From contig JBAOHO010000008.1 of the NCBI GenBank assembly GCA_037045355.1, positions 276,928 through 340,927 on the forward strand: a stretch of DNA of 64,000 nucleotides, given 5' to 3'. The translations under genes and the position numbers were made by a program. The stretch is from Candidatus Nanopelagicales bacterium (GTDB lineage: Bacteria > Actinomycetota > Actinomycetes > S36-B12 > GCA-2699445). Position 1 is the first letter of the stretch; the number at the start of each line of letters is the position of its first letter. Shown here in pieces: positions 32,487 to 42,071 of this stretch. The notes under the pieces were generated by a model that was given only the letters and a program-made list of their open reading frames with translations, ran no database searches and had not been told where the DNA came from.

Positions 32487-35400
32487 GCGCCTTCTGTTCG
32501 CGTTCGTGCCTGCTGTGGGACCCGACGGCGGGCGAGGATGAGGAGGGGCGCGTGATGCCCTCGATCGTGCGTCCGGTCACCTGGGGCAGGTTCATGGAGA
32601 CGAACTGCCAGGCCCCCTGGTTCGCCGGTTCCTCCTGCACCCAGCGCAGGTCCGCGTTCGGGAATCGATCGAGTGCGGGTGGAAGTGTGCGCCACGGCAC
32701 GGGGTACAGCCGTTCGATACGCACGATGGCGGTGTCTGTTGCGCCGCGCTTGTCCCGTTCGGCGACGAGGTCGTAGTAGATCTTGCCGCTGCACAGCAGG
32801 ACCTTGCGCACCTGTTCCGGCGCAGCCGTATCGTCCCCGATCACCGCACGGAATGTCCCGGAGGTGAAGTCCGAAGTCGCCGACGTCGCGGCCTTGGAGC
32901 GCAGCAGGGACTTGGGCGTGAAGATGATCAGTGGGCGTCGGATACGCGAGTACACCTGCCAGCGCAAGAGGTGGAAGTACGACGCGGGAGTAGACGGGAT
33001 GGCCAAGGTCATGTTGTCCTCGGCGCACAACTGCAGGAACCGTTCGACGCGCGCGGACGAGTGGTCCGGACCCTGGCCCTCGAAGCCGTGCGGCAGCAGC
33101 AGGGTCACGCTCGACCGCTGCCCCCACTTCTGCTCGCCGGACGAGATGAACTCGTCGATGATGGTCTGGGCGCCGTTGGCGAAGTCGCCGAACTGGGCTT
33201 CCCACATCACCAGGGCATCCGGGCGCACCACCGAATAGCCGTACTCGAATCCCATGGCCGCGAACTCGCTGAGCAGGGAGTCATAGACAAACAACCGGCC
33301 ACCGTTGGCGTAGCAGTGCTTGAGCGGCTTGTACTGCCAGCCGGTCACCTTGTCGACGATCACCGCATGACGGTGCCCGAATGTGCCTCGGCGCGAGTCC
33401 TGGCCGGCCAGACGCACCCACTTGCCCTCGTGGACCAATGACCCGAAGGCGAGCGCCTCACCCAGACCCCAGTCGATGCGATCCTCGGCGACCATGCGCA
33501 CGCGGCGATCCAGTTGGGTTGCCAGGCGTGGATGGACCGTGAACCCCTCGGGCATGAGTTGCTGTGACTCGAGCACGAGATCGACCTCGGCCGGGGTGAT
33601 GGCGGTCTCCACTTCGGCCGCGGGACGCTGGGGTTTGAGCGCCTGGGTCCCCTCGCGCTCGACTTCGGCGGAGGTGGGCGTGAACGACTCCGACTGCCCG
33701 ATCGAGTCGCGGGTCGCCTGGAACACCTCTTCGAGACGGTGCTGGAAATGGCGCAAGGCCTCTTCGGCCTCTTCGACCGTGATGTCGCCGCGCCCGATCA
33801 ACTGCTCCGTGTAGTTCTTCCGCACCGACCGCTTCTGGTCGATGATCGCGTACATCAACGGTTGGGTCAGCGAGGGGTCGTCGGCTTCGTTGTGGCCCCG
33901 TCGGCGGTAGCAGACCAGGTCGATGACGACATCCTTGGCGAATCGCTGCCGGAACTCGAACGCGAGTTTCGCGACCTCGACCACAGCCTCGGGATCGTCG
34001 CCGTTGACGTGGAAGATCGGTGCCTGGATCATCCGCGCGACGTCCGTGGAATACACCGACGAGCGGCTGTACTGCGGCGACGTGGTGAAACCGACCTGGT
34101 TGTTCACGACGATGTGGATCGTGCCACCTGTGCGATAGCCCTGCAGCTGGGACAGATGCAGGGTCTCGGCGACGACACCTTGCCCCGCGAAAGCGGCGTC
34201 GCCGTGCATGAGCACCGGCAGCACGTCGTGTCGACGGTCCTTGGGCAACTGGTCCTGCTTGGCGCGCACGATGCCTTCGAGCACCGGGTTCACTGCCTCG
34301 AGATGGCTCGGATTGGCCGCCAGGTAGACCTTGGTACTGGCACCGTCGGGCGCGCGGAACTCCCCGGAGGTTCCCAGGTGGTACTTGACGTCGCCCGATC
34401 CCTGCACCGACTCTGTGCCGTAGTTGCCCTCGAACTCGGCGAAGATCTGGCCGAACGACTTGCCCGCCATGTTCGCGAGTACGTTGAGCCGTCCACGGTG
34501 TGGCATTCCGATGCAGATCTCCTCGATGTCATCATGGGCGGCGCAGTCCATGACGGCGTCGAGCATCGGGATGACCGACTCGCCGCCTTCGAGGCTGAAT
34601 CGTTTCTGCCCGACGTACTTCGTGTGCAGGAATGTCTCGAAGGCCTCGCCTTCGTTGAGTTTGCGCAGGATGCGCAGCTGCTCCTCGCGGGGGACACGCT
34701 CATGCGGGATCTCGACGTGATCCTGGATCCATTCCCGCTGATCGGGGTCCTGGATGTGCATGTACTCGATGCCGACGGTGCGGCAGTACGAGTCGCGCAG
34801 CACGCCAAGGATCTCCCGCAGTTTCATCAGCGGCCGGCCCCCGAACCCACCGGTCGCGAACTCCCGGTCGAGATCCCACAAGGTCAGTTCGTGGGACATG
34901 ACCTCGAGGTCGGGGTGGGTCCGTTGGTGGTATTCCAGCGGGTCGATGTCGGCCATGAGGTGACCGCGTACGCGGAACGCGTGGATCACTTCTTGTACCC
35001 GGGCGGTCTTGCTGAGGTCGGTGTCGTGGGTCGCCGAGATGTCGCGGGACCAACGCACCGGGACATAAGGGATGCGCAGTGCCCGGAAGATGTCGTCGTA
35101 GAAGTCCTCTTCGCCCAGCAGCAGGTGGTGGACCCGGCGCAGGAACTCGCCCGATTGTGCCCCCTGGATGATGCGGTGGTCGTAGGTCGAGGTCAGCGTC
35201 ATGACCTTCGACACGGCGTTGCGGGCCAAGGTCTCAGAACTCGCCCCCTGCCACTCGGCGGGGTAGTCCATGGCCCCGACTCCGACGATGACTCCCTGCC
35301 CGGGCATGAGGCGCGGGACGGAATGCACCGTGCCGATGGTGCCGGGGTTGGTCAGCGTGATCGTGGTGCCTGCGAAGTCCTCGACGGTGAGCTTGCCTGT

Positions 35401-36237
35401 GCGCGCCTTGCGCACGATGTCTTCGTAAGTCGCCCAGAACTGGGCGAAGTCCATGGATTCCGCACCCTTGATGCTGGGCACGAGCAGTTGCCGAGTGCCA
35501 TCGGGCTTGGGCAGGTCGATCGCGAGTCCGAAGTTCACGTGGGCCGGAGTGACGACGGCGGGTCGCCCCTCGACCTCCGTGAACGAGCTGTTCATCTCGG
35601 GCATGGACTGCAGCGCCCGGACGATCGCGAACCCGATCAAGTGGGTGAAGGACACCTTGCCGCCGCGGGCCCGCTTGAGGTGGTTGTTGATGACCGTGCG
35701 GTTGTCGAACAGGAGCTTGACCGGGACCGCTCGGACGCTGGTCGCGGTCGGGACGGTGAGAGAAGCCTCCATGTTGGTGACCACGCGAGCGGCGGCGCCA
35801 CGCAACGGCGTGGACTCGGATTCGGTGGCGTTGTCGGGCGGGGCCACGATCTTGGGCAGGATCATCGTGGCGGGCTCGGGGGCGAGGATCCGCTCGCCGT
35901 CAGGCGCAGTCGGTGACGGCATCGGAGGATGCGCGATGGGGATCGGCGGTGACTCCGGCGGAGCGTCCGGTGTGGGAGCGAGTGCCTCGGCCGGAGGGAT
36001 GATCACCGGTGCGGGGGCGGCTACCAGGGGTTCGCCGGTCGCGGCGTCGGTGACGGTCGCGACATCCTTCAAGGCGGCGTCGCGCAGCATCTGGTAGGAC
36101 CCCGGTTTGTAGTCGGCGAAGAAGTCCCACCACGCCGGATCCACCGAGTCTCGGTCCTTGAGGTACTGCTCGTAGAGCTCATCGACCAGCCACTCATTGG
36201 GGCCGAAGGGGGTTGCTGGGGTGGTTTCGGCTGTCAC
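32464..36237 (-). CDS. kgd: multifunctional 2-oxoglutarate dehydrogenase/decarboxylase Kgd
   Basis: A 1257-aa fusion protein. The N-terminal E1o helix (NEWLVDELYEQYLKDRDSVDPAWW) is followed by a Pro/Ala linker with no full lipoyl domain, the E2 acyltransferase core at about 120-350 (TSTYDHRIIQGAQSGEFL), and the E1 thiamine enzyme at about 500-1257 (MPHRGRLNVLANM, VLMHGDAAFAGQGVVAETLHLSQLQGY). Kgd oxidatively decarboxylates 2-oxoglutarate in the TCA cycle and in mycobacteria is held by GarA. GTG start at 36237 with AAAGGT upstream. A TACCCT hexamer is visible at 36276-36281 on the minus strand but is farther from the start than in leaderless genes. Confidence 0.96.
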   Translation of the reverse strand: MTAETTPATPFGPNEWLVDELYEQYLKDRDSVDPAWWDFFADYKPGSYQMLRDAALKDVATVTDAATGEPLVAAPAPVIIPPAEALAPTPDAPPESPPIPIAHPPMPSPTAPDGERILAPEPATMILPKIVAPPDNATESESTPLRGAAARVVTNMEASLTVPTATSVRAVPVKLLFDNRTVINNHLKRARGGKVSFTHLIGFAIVRALQSMPEMNSSFTEVEGRPAVVTPAHVNFGLAIDLPKPDGTRQLLVPSIKGAESMDFAQFWATYEDIVRKARTGKLTVEDFAGTTITLTNPGTIGTVHSVPRLMPGQGVIVGVGAMDYPAEWQGASSETLARNAVSKVMTLTSTYDHRIIQGAQSGEFLRRVHHLLLGEEDFYDDIFRALRIPYVPVRWSRDISATHDTDLSKTARVQEVIHAFRVRGHLMADIDPLEYHQRTHPDLEVMSHELTLWDLDREFATGGFGGRPLMKLREILGVLRDSYCRTVGIEYMHIQDPDQREWIQDHVEIPHERVPREEQLRILRKLNEGEAFETFLHTKYVGQKRFSLEGGESVIPMLDAVMDCAAHDDIEEICIGMPHRGRLNVLANMAGKSFGQIFAEFEGNYGTESVQGSGDVKYHLGTSGEFRAPDGASTKVYLAANPSHLEAVNPVLEGIVRAKQDQLPKDRRHDVLPVLMHGDAAFAGQGVVAETLHLSQLQGYRTGGTIHIVVNNQVGFTTSPQYSRSSVYSTDVARMIQAPIFHVNGDDPEAVVEVAKLAFEFRQRFAKDVVIDLVCYRRRGHNEADDPSLTQPLMYAIIDQKRSVRKNYTEQLIGRGDITVEEAEEALRHFQHRLEEVFQATRDSIGQSESFTPTSAEVEREGTQALKPQRPAAEVETAITPAEVDLVLESQQLMPEGFTVHPRLATQLDRRVRMVAEDRIDWGLGEALAFGSLVHEGKWVRLAGQDSRRGTFGHRHAVIVDKVTGWQYKPLKHCYANGGRLFVYDSLLSEFAAMGFEYGYSVVRPDALVMWEAQFGDFANGAQTIIDEFISSGEQKWGQRSSVTLLLPHGFEGQGPDHSSARVERFLQLCAEDNMTLAIPSTPASYFHLLRWQVYSRIRRPLIIFTPKSLLRSKAATSATSDFTSGTFRAVIGDDTAAPEQVRKVLLCSGKIYYDLVAERDKRGATDTAIVRIERLYPVPWRTLPPALDRFPNADLRWVQEEPANQGAWQFVSMNLPQVTGRTIEGITRPSSSSPAVGSHSRHEREQKALVAAAFA

Positions 36238-36321
36238 GCGCCGACCTTTCTGGCTCGCTGCGGCTCGTGGCTCCAGGGTAGACCGTGGTGCGGTTGTCCG
36301 AGGGGGCGGCAGCCGCGTGGG

Positions 36322-37110
36322 TCAGGTGATGTCCCGCCGCAGAGTCGTCAGTCCCGCCAGGGCTGCCAGCACCGCGGCGTAGGCGAGGAGAAGCGCAGTG
36401 GCCGGCCCTGGTGCCAGGGCCTCGGACCATCCGCCGTCCGCTCCGAGGATGGCCGCGGCCGCGCCCCCGGGCAGCCAGGGACCCCAGTCCGGCAGGAACG
36501 CCGAGATCACGGATTCCGCGACGAAGATCCATAGCAGCGCCAGAACCACTGCAGCGATCTGGTTGGTGATCAGACCACCCAGTGCCACGCCGATGATGGC
36601 GAACAAGCCATACGCGAGCGCCGCTCCGGCCGTCGTGCCCGCGATCTGGGTCCAGTCGAAGGGGGCGTGGGGGGTGGGAACCAGGAGAAGGGCGACCCCA
36701 ACGACCACGGTGGCGGTGACCAGCGCCAGGAGTCCCCCCAACAGCGCGTTGACGATCGCCTTGGCGGCGATCACGAGGCTGCGCCGCGGTTCGGTCAGGA
36801 ACGTATCGGTGATCGTCTCGTGGCGATATTCGCCGGTGAAGGACAAGATCCCGAGGATCAGCGCCACGACGGTCGCCGAACCGATCGCAGGCCACAGGAC
36901 ATCCAGTGCCGCCGGGTCGGTGAAGTCCATCTCCGCCAGAGGTTCCCCCGTCTCGGGATCGACGGCGGTGGCTACGAGGATCAACGGCAGGGAGAGCAGT
37001 CCTGCCATCACGGCCCCGATGATCATGAGGATCCACCACGCCTTGGTGGATCGGACCTTGACCCATTCGCTGCGGATCAGGGCCCACAGATCCGCGACGA
37101 ACCCGATCAT
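36322..37110 (-). CDS. ABC-2 type transporter permease
   Basis: A 262-aa permease with about six membrane segments (WWILMIIGAVMAGLLSLPLILVATA; VALILGILSFTGEY; ALLGGLLALVTATVVVGVALLLV; and others). FTGEYRHETITDTFLTEPRR is a conserved ABC-2 motif at the membrane border. It pairs with the ATPase gene upstream via an ATGA overlap. The cargo is unknown; drug or lipid efflux is common. Confidence 0.85.
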   Translation of the reverse strand: MIGFVADLWALIRSEWVKVRSTKAWWILMIIGAVMAGLLSLPLILVATAVDPETGEPLAEMDFTDPAALDVLWPAIGSATVVALILGILSFTGEYRHETITDTFLTEPRRSLVIAAKAIVNALLGGLLALVTATVVVGVALLLVPTPHAPFDWTQIAGTTAGAALAYGLFAIIGVALGGLITNQIAAVVLALLWIFVAESVISAFLPDWGPWLPGGAAAAILGADGGWSEALAPGPATALLLAYAAVLAALAGLTTLRRDIT

Positions 37111-38018
37111 GGCGTGTCTCCCCGACGGTCGGTCGTCAGCCGCAGGAAGACCTGTTCGAGTTCCTCGGACTGCGTGGTCAGTGCATGGATCTCGATGTGA
37201 TCCCGCCATGCGAGGTGTCCCACTTCAGCCGCCGTCAGTCCCGTGACCATGAGGTGTTCGTGTTCCTGTCGGGAGGTACCGCCTGCGGCCACCACGGCCG
37301 TGGCCAGGCCGGTGAGGTCCGGACCCGAGACCGACACGATGGAGTCGTCTCCCAGCACGTCGCCGAGTGCTCCGGCCCGCACGAGCCGACCGCGATCGAT
37401 GATCACGACATCGTCGACGGTCTGCCGCACTTCGGCGAGCAGATGGCTCGACACCAAGATCGTGCGGCCTTGGCTCGCCAACTCCCGCAGGAACCCGCGC
37501 AGCCACGCGATCCCCGCAGGGTCCAGACCGTTGGCGGGCTCGTCGAGCACCAGCGCCGCCGGATCGGGAAGCAGGGCCATGGCCAGTGCCAGACGCTGGC
37601 TCATGCCGAGCGAGAAGCCGCCGGCCTTGCGGTTACGCGCGTCGGCCAGGCCGACGAAGTCGAGCATCTCGTCGACCCGACTGGTCGGCAGTCCCAGCGC
37701 GACGGCCCGGGTACGGAGGTGATTACGGGCGGTCCGAGATGGGTGGAAGCCCGACGCCTCCAGTGCGGCACCCACGACCGAGGTCGGTCGGGGGACCCGG
37801 AGGTAGGGCTGACCCGCCACTGTCGCGGTGCCCGACGTGGGTCGAACCAGTCCGACCAGACACCGCAGAGTGGTGGTCTTGCCGGCGCCATTGGGTCCGA
37901 GGAATCCCGTGATGCGTCCGGGTTCGACCCGGAACGTCAGGTCGTCGACCGCCAGCACGCCACCTGCGAAGCGTTTGGTCAGACTCGTGACCTCGAGCGG
38001 CGTGGGAGCGACGGTCAT
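37107..38018 (-). CDS. ABC transporter ATP-binding protein
   Basis: A 303-aa ATPase: Walker A GPNGAGKTT, Q-loop region, signature FSLGMSQRLALAMALL, Walker B ALVLDEPANGLDP, and switch His in VSSHLLAEV. The extended C-terminal ~80 residues are common in DrrA/CcmA-type exporters. It is the first gene of a two-gene exporter operon and lies divergent from the FUSC gene (76 bp apart). Confidence 0.9.
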   Translation of the reverse strand: MTVAPTPLEVTSLTKRFAGGVLAVDDLTFRVEPGRITGFLGPNGAGKTTTLRCLVGLVRPTSGTATVAGQPYLRVPRPTSVVGAALEASGFHPSRTARNHLRTRAVALGLPTSRVDEMLDFVGLADARNRKAGGFSLGMSQRLALAMALLPDPAALVLDEPANGLDPAGIAWLRGFLRELASQGRTILVSSHLLAEVRQTVDDVVIIDRGRLVRAGALGDVLGDDSIVSVSGPDLTGLATAVVAAGGTSRQEHEHLMVTGLTAAEVGHLAWRDHIEIHALTTQSEELEQVFLRLTTDRRGDTP

Positions 38019-38082
38019 CCCCGCACTGTAGAGGCTGCCGGACGCGGTCCTCGATGGCCACGCGCAGGTTCGGCTCCCTTGG

Positions 38083-38088
38083 CAGACT
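38083..38088 (+). promoter_or_regulatory. -10-like hexamer CAGACT, leaderless start
   Basis: CAGACT lies six bases before the ATG at 38095. Confidence 0.35.
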
Positions 38089-38094
38089 CGACAC

Positions 38095-39426
38095 ATGCCC
38101 GTGGTCCTGCGTCAACTCGTCGAGGTAGCGCCAACGGTGTCCACGTGGCCATCGGCCGCGCGGCGTGGGGGGATCATGGCTGCTCTGTTGGCGGTCGGGG
38201 CCATCACGGGTCACTTCGAGGCGGGGATCGCCGCGACGACAGGTGCGTTGAACATCGCCTTGCTGGATGCTGCCGTGCCGCGCCGGGTGCTGGCCCGCGC
38301 GCTGTGGCTGTGTGTGATCACGACGACGCTGGTCGGGTTCCTGGCTGTGATCGTCGGCGACACGGGGTGGCTGATCCCGTTGCTCGCAGTCCTGGCGTTC
38401 CTGCAAGGGGCGCTCGCGGGAGCCGGTCTGGCCGTCGCGAACGCCTCCATCGCGAGCATGATCACCGCCATCTTGTTCAGCGTCGTGCCGGGCAGCCTGA
38501 CCGAAGCGGTGGTGCTGGCCGGCTGGTTGTGTCTGGGGGCCGTGGTGGAGACGGTCGTCGCGCTGGTGGCGTGGCATTGGGAGCGCCAGGGGCTGGTTCG
38601 GAGGCAAGTCGGTGTCGCGCTGGAGTGGGCGGCGCGGGCACCGGGAGGACCGGATGTCCAGCGTTGGGCGACGGCAGCCCGCGAGACGATGGGCACCGCT
38701 CACCTGAGCACGGCCGAGCGAGCACAGTTCGAGCGACTGCTGGCGATCGCCGAGACCCCTGGTGATCAGCCCGCGGATCTGCGCAGTGCGGGGCGTCGAC
38801 TGCGCCGCATCCCCGGGGCGCCGTTGGGGGAGGGCAACTCGGGGCGTGCCGTCACGGCGCTCGAGCGCAGCCCGGCAGTCTCAGTCGATCCGGCTGTTGG
38901 TCGAGGGGGGCGCGCAACAGGAGATCGGCTGGATGACTTGCTGGGGTTGCTGCAGCCCGGCACCAGGTCCTTCCAGGCCGGCATCCGGCTGGCGGTGTTG
39001 ATGGTCGTCGGTGCCGGCGCGGTCGCGTACTTCGCGATTCCCCAGGGGCACTGGGTGTTGTTGGTGTTCGCGCTCGCGGTCCGAGCCGACTACTCCGGAA
39101 CTGTCGCCAGTCTCATCGCCCGGGTCATCGGAGTGCTGGCGGGGGTGCTGCTGTTCCAGGCGGTGGTCATCATCAGCGATGGCGGCCTTGTCGTCCTGCT
39201 GCTCCTTGCGGCGCTGAGTGGGGTCCTGACGTGTCGATGGTTGTTGGGCAATGCGACGCTGTTCTTCGCCTGGCTGACGGTCTTCGTCAGCGTGCTCGTC
39301 GACATCGCCGACCCGATCTCACCATTCGGGACCCAGCGAATCGTGGCGACCATGGTCGGCGCGGCGATCGGTCTGGTCGTGGCGGTCGGGTGGCCCGGCT
39401 GGCGCAGGGCCGGCGTCACATCGTGA
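38095..39426 (+). CDS. FUSC-family membrane protein
   Basis: A 443-aa protein with two hydrophobic bundles (about 25-165 and 300-435) separated by a soluble helical linker (about 170-295). The second bundle carries YFAIPQGHWVLLVFALAVRADYSGTVASLIARVIGVLAGVL, typical of fusaric acid resistance / aromatic acid efflux proteins. It probably exports small aromatic or weak acids. It overlaps the end of the convergent chelatase gene by 11 bases. Confidence 0.8.
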   Translation: MPVVLRQLVEVAPTVSTWPSAARRGGIMAALLAVGAITGHFEAGIAATTGALNIALLDAAVPRRVLARALWLCVITTTLVGFLAVIVGDTGWLIPLLAVLAFLQGALAGAGLAVANASIASMITAILFSVVPGSLTEAVVLAGWLCLGAVVETVVALVAWHWERQGLVRRQVGVALEWAARAPGGPDVQRWATAARETMGTAHLSTAERAQFERLLAIAETPGDQPADLRSAGRRLRRIPGAPLGEGNSGRAVTALERSPAVSVDPAVGRGGRATGDRLDDLLGLLQPGTRSFQAGIRLAVLMVVGAGAVAYFAIPQGHWVLLVFALAVRADYSGTVASLIARVIGVLAGVLLFQAVVIISDGGLVVLLLLAALSGVLTCRWLLGNATLFFAWLTVFVSVLVDIADPISPFGTQRIVATMVGAAIGLVVAVGWPGWRRAGVTS

Positions 39427-40099
39427 GTTCTCCCACCAGGCGCGACAGGCAGTCGGCGAAACCTCGGGTGTCACCGAGGACCCGCGTGGTCCTCGCGCCT
39501 GAGGTCGCTGCTGCGGCGCGGATCCGATCGGCGATCACACCGTCGGCGGTCAGGACCGGCACGACAGTGCTGTGTGGTCGCACGACATCCGGTACGTCCC
39601 TCGGCGACAGGGCCACCGTGGCAGACGCGATCGCGGGCTGCTCGAGGAGTCGGTCGGCGAGCCGCGAGAACCGCGTCACGACCTCTGGGCGGGAACTTCC
39701 TGCCCCCGCGAGCACGAGATGAGTCCCGTCGCCCGCGACCTCGCGGACCGCATCCGCGAACAGCACGGGCTCGGGGGGCGGGACCAGCGCGATCCGCGAT
39801 CCGTTTTGTGCCAGTAGTGGCGGGATGTCGTTGTGCCAGTGGAATCCCGCCGTGAGGAGGAGGGGGATCACCACCGCGGTGTCGGCGATGCCCGCTCGCA
39901 GCACTTGCTCGGCGCGCGGATGGTCATGCTCCAAGAACGCTGCCGTGACGGTGCGTCCGAGCGCGATAGCCATGCGGCGTGCGGCGCCCTGGATCGATCG
40001 GGCGTGGCGGGGGTCGGGACTGCCGTGGGCGATGAGAACCACATCGGTTTTGGACGAGGCTGAGATCGACGTGATCCGCTCAGGGGTGACGGTGGTCAT
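39416..40099 (-). CDS. sirohydrochlorin chelatase (CbiX/SirB-like)
   Basis: A 227-aa class II chelatase. LIAHGSPDPRHARS carries the catalytic His; LLLTAGFHWHNDIPPLL supplies the second metal-site His; the C-terminal half repeats the fold (LVLAGAGSSRPEVV). It inserts iron into sirohydrochlorin to make siroheme for the sulfite reductase encoded in the same operon; cobalt is a theoretical alternative. ATGA overlap with the upstream CysG-like gene. Confidence 0.88.
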   Translation of the reverse strand: MTTVTPERITSISASSKTDVVLIAHGSPDPRHARSIQGAARRMAIALGRTVTAAFLEHDHPRAEQVLRAGIADTAVVIPLLLTAGFHWHNDIPPLLAQNGSRIALVPPPEPVLFADAVREVAGDGTHLVLAGAGSSRPEVVTRFSRLADRLLEQPAIASATVALSPRDVPDVVRPHSTVVPVLTADGVIADRIRAAAATSGARTTRVLGDTRGFADCLSRLVGELTM

Positions 40100-41346
40100 G
40101 GGGCACCGCCGTGGCGGGCATCGACGGAGATGGCGGCCAGTGGACCCAGCTGCTCGGCGAGGCCGGCCACGGCACCGACGACCACGACGGCGGGCGACGA
40201 CAGCTCCGCGCATTCAGCGCGCTGGGCGACATCGGCCAAGGTCCCGACGACCGTGCGCTGGTGCACTGTCCAGCCCTCGCTGACGACGGCCGCCGGAAGA
40301 TCCGCGGGCCGCCCGGCGCGGATGAGTTCGGACGCGGTCTCGGCGAGGTGGCGCACGCCCATCAGCAGGATCAGTGTCGTGTCGTCAGGTGTGGCCGCGG
40401 CACGCCGCACCACCTCTGCGGCGCCATCGTGGGCAGACAGGATCAGCGTGGACGTCGACAGGCCGCGATGCGTCACCGGGATGCCGGCGGCAGCGGGAAC
40501 GGAGATGGCCGAGGTCACGCCCGGCACCACCTCAACAGGTACTCCCGCGCGCACGCAGGCGAGGGCCTCCTCGCCGCCGCGGCCCAGTACGAACGGATCG
40601 CCCCCTTTCAAGCGCACCACGACATCGCCCTGCTCGGCCCGCTCGACGATGAGCTGGTCGATCTCGTCCTGCGGCATGGCGTGCCGGCCCGGCGACTTGC
40701 CGACGTCGATGATCTCGACCTGGGGGTCGAGGTGGTCCAGGACAGCCACCGGAGCGAGCCGATCGGTCACCACGACGTCCGCGAGGGACAGCACCAGGCG
40801 GGCTCGCACTGTCATCAGGTCGGGATCCCCGGGGCCACCCCCGACGAGAAACACACGGCCGCGACCCCTGCGATGGCGGCGCACCGGCAGCAGCCCTTCG
40901 GCGCAGAGGTCGGCGATGACATCTCGCAGTGCGACGGCTCGCCGCGGATCCTGGCCGCCGGAAACGGCGAACTGCACCCCGTCGACGGTCGTCGCTGTCG
41001 CCGCCGCCCATGCGGGTGACCTCTCGGCGTGTCCGGCGCGCACACTCCAGATCCGGGCCCTGTCAGCCTCGGCCACGATGGCCTCGTCGATCGCCGCGTC
41101 ACCGGTGCATGCCTGCACCAGCCAGTTGTCGGCGGTGTCGCCCGCGGCGAACTCCCGGCGCAGCCAGCGCAGGTGCTCCCGTTCCGCGAGATCGATGAGG
41201 TCCTCGGTCGCCCAAGGGCTGATGACCGTGACAGCTGCCCCGGCGGCGAGCATCTGCTCCGCCCTGCGTTGCGCTACCGGTCCGCCACCGACGACCAGCA
41301 CCGCGCGATCGGTGAGGTCGAGGAACAGTGGGTAGCCCCGGTTCAT
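40096..41346 (-). CDS. CysG-like precorrin-2 dehydrogenase / uroporphyrinogen-III methyltransferase
   Basis: A 416-aa bifunctional enzyme. Residues 1-150 are the NAD-binding precorrin-2 dehydrogenase (AVLVVGGGPVAQRRAEQML); residues 165-405 are SUMT (VFLVGGGPGDPDLMTVRA, VVRLKGGDPFVLGRGGEEALA, VVPGVTSAISVPAAAGIPVTHRG). It makes sirohydrochlorin; the partner chelatase gene is next. ATGA overlaps on both sides show tight coupling in the sulfite-reduction operon. Confidence 0.92.
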   Translation of the reverse strand: MNRGYPLFLDLTDRAVLVVGGGPVAQRRAEQMLAAGAAVTVISPWATEDLIDLAEREHLRWLRREFAAGDTADNWLVQACTGDAAIDEAIVAEADRARIWSVRAGHAERSPAWAAATATTVDGVQFAVSGGQDPRRAVALRDVIADLCAEGLLPVRRHRRGRGRVFLVGGGPGDPDLMTVRARLVLSLADVVVTDRLAPVAVLDHLDPQVEIIDVGKSPGRHAMPQDEIDQLIVERAEQGDVVVRLKGGDPFVLGRGGEEALACVRAGVPVEVVPGVTSAISVPAAAGIPVTHRGLSTSTLILSAHDGAAEVVRRAAATPDDTTLILLMGVRHLAETASELIRAGRPADLPAAVVSEGWTVHQRTVVGTLADVAQRAECAELSSPAVVVVGAVAGLAEQLGPLAAISVDARHGGAP

Positions 41347-42071
41347 AGGTGCAGTCCGCACTCGACCTTGGCGCGTCCCTGCCACCGGCCGGATCGTGCA
41401 TCTCCACCGTCGGTGACGGGACGGGTGCACGGCGAGCAGCCGATGGAGCGGTAACCGAGCTCACGCAAGGGGTTGTGCATGATCTGGTACTTCTCGATGC
41501 AGGCGTCGATCATGTCGTCGGTGAATGCGGCGAGCGGATTGATCTTGACGATGCCGTGCTTGTCGTCCCACTCCACCAGGGGGGTGTCAGCGCGGCCTGA
41601 GTGGTCGCTGCGCCGCAGGCCGGTCGCCCAGGCGTCGTAGTTGCGCAGAGCATTGGCCATCGGTGCGGTCTTGCGCATCGCGCAGCACAGGTCGGGGTCG
41701 CGCTGCCACAGGTCCTCGCCGTACCGATGGTCCTGCTCGGCCACGGTCAGATCGGGCCGCAGGGACCGGACGTTGACCGGGTGGACCGCGGCGATGGCGT
41801 CACGCAGTCCCAGGGTCTCGGCGAAGTGGTAGCCGGTGTCGGCGAACAGCAGGTCCACACCGGGCAGGGCCTTGGCGCCCAGGCAGGCCATGACGCCGTC
41901 GGAGAACGACACGGCAACAGCGATACGGCCGACGCCCAGCCGCACCCCGAACCAGGACAGTAATCCCACGGGGTCGGTCGAGTCGTCGAACAAGAACCTG
42001 GCTTCCCCAATGAGGGACTGCAGTTCCTGCTCCGATCGCTGCGGCGGAGAGAGGGTGATCTCGACGCTCAT
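41343..42071 (-). CDS. cysH: assimilatory phosphoadenylyl/adenylyl-sulfate reductase
   Basis: A 242-aa PAPS/APS reductase. The PP-loop-like start is AVAVSFSDGVMACL; LFADTGYHFAETL follows; RDPDLCCAMRKTAPM and the SIGCSPCTRPV plus KVECGLHL Cys residues form the [4Fe-4S] site and the catalytic Cys. The CC...CxxC set indicates the iron-sulfur APS-type enzyme. It reduces activated sulfate to sulfite. ATGA overlap with sir upstream and the CysG-like gene downstream. Confidence 0.93.
   Translation of the reverse strand: MSVEITLSPPQRSEQELQSLIGEARFLFDDSTDPVGLLSWFGVRLGVGRIAVAVSFSDGVMACLGAKALPGVDLLFADTGYHFAETLGLRDAIAAVHPVNVRSLRPDLTVAEQDHRYGEDLWQRDPDLCCAMRKTAPMANALRNYDAWATGLRRSDHSGRADTPLVEWDDKHGIVKINPLAAFTDDMIDACIEKYQIMHNPLRELGYRSIGCSPCTRPVTDGGDARSGRWQGRAKVECGLHL

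Noticed and set aside
33739..35916. A 725-codon open frame opposite kgd
   Set aside because: It is the antisense shadow of the kgd reading frame in high-GC DNA; the composition is His/Asp/Arg-rich with no domain.
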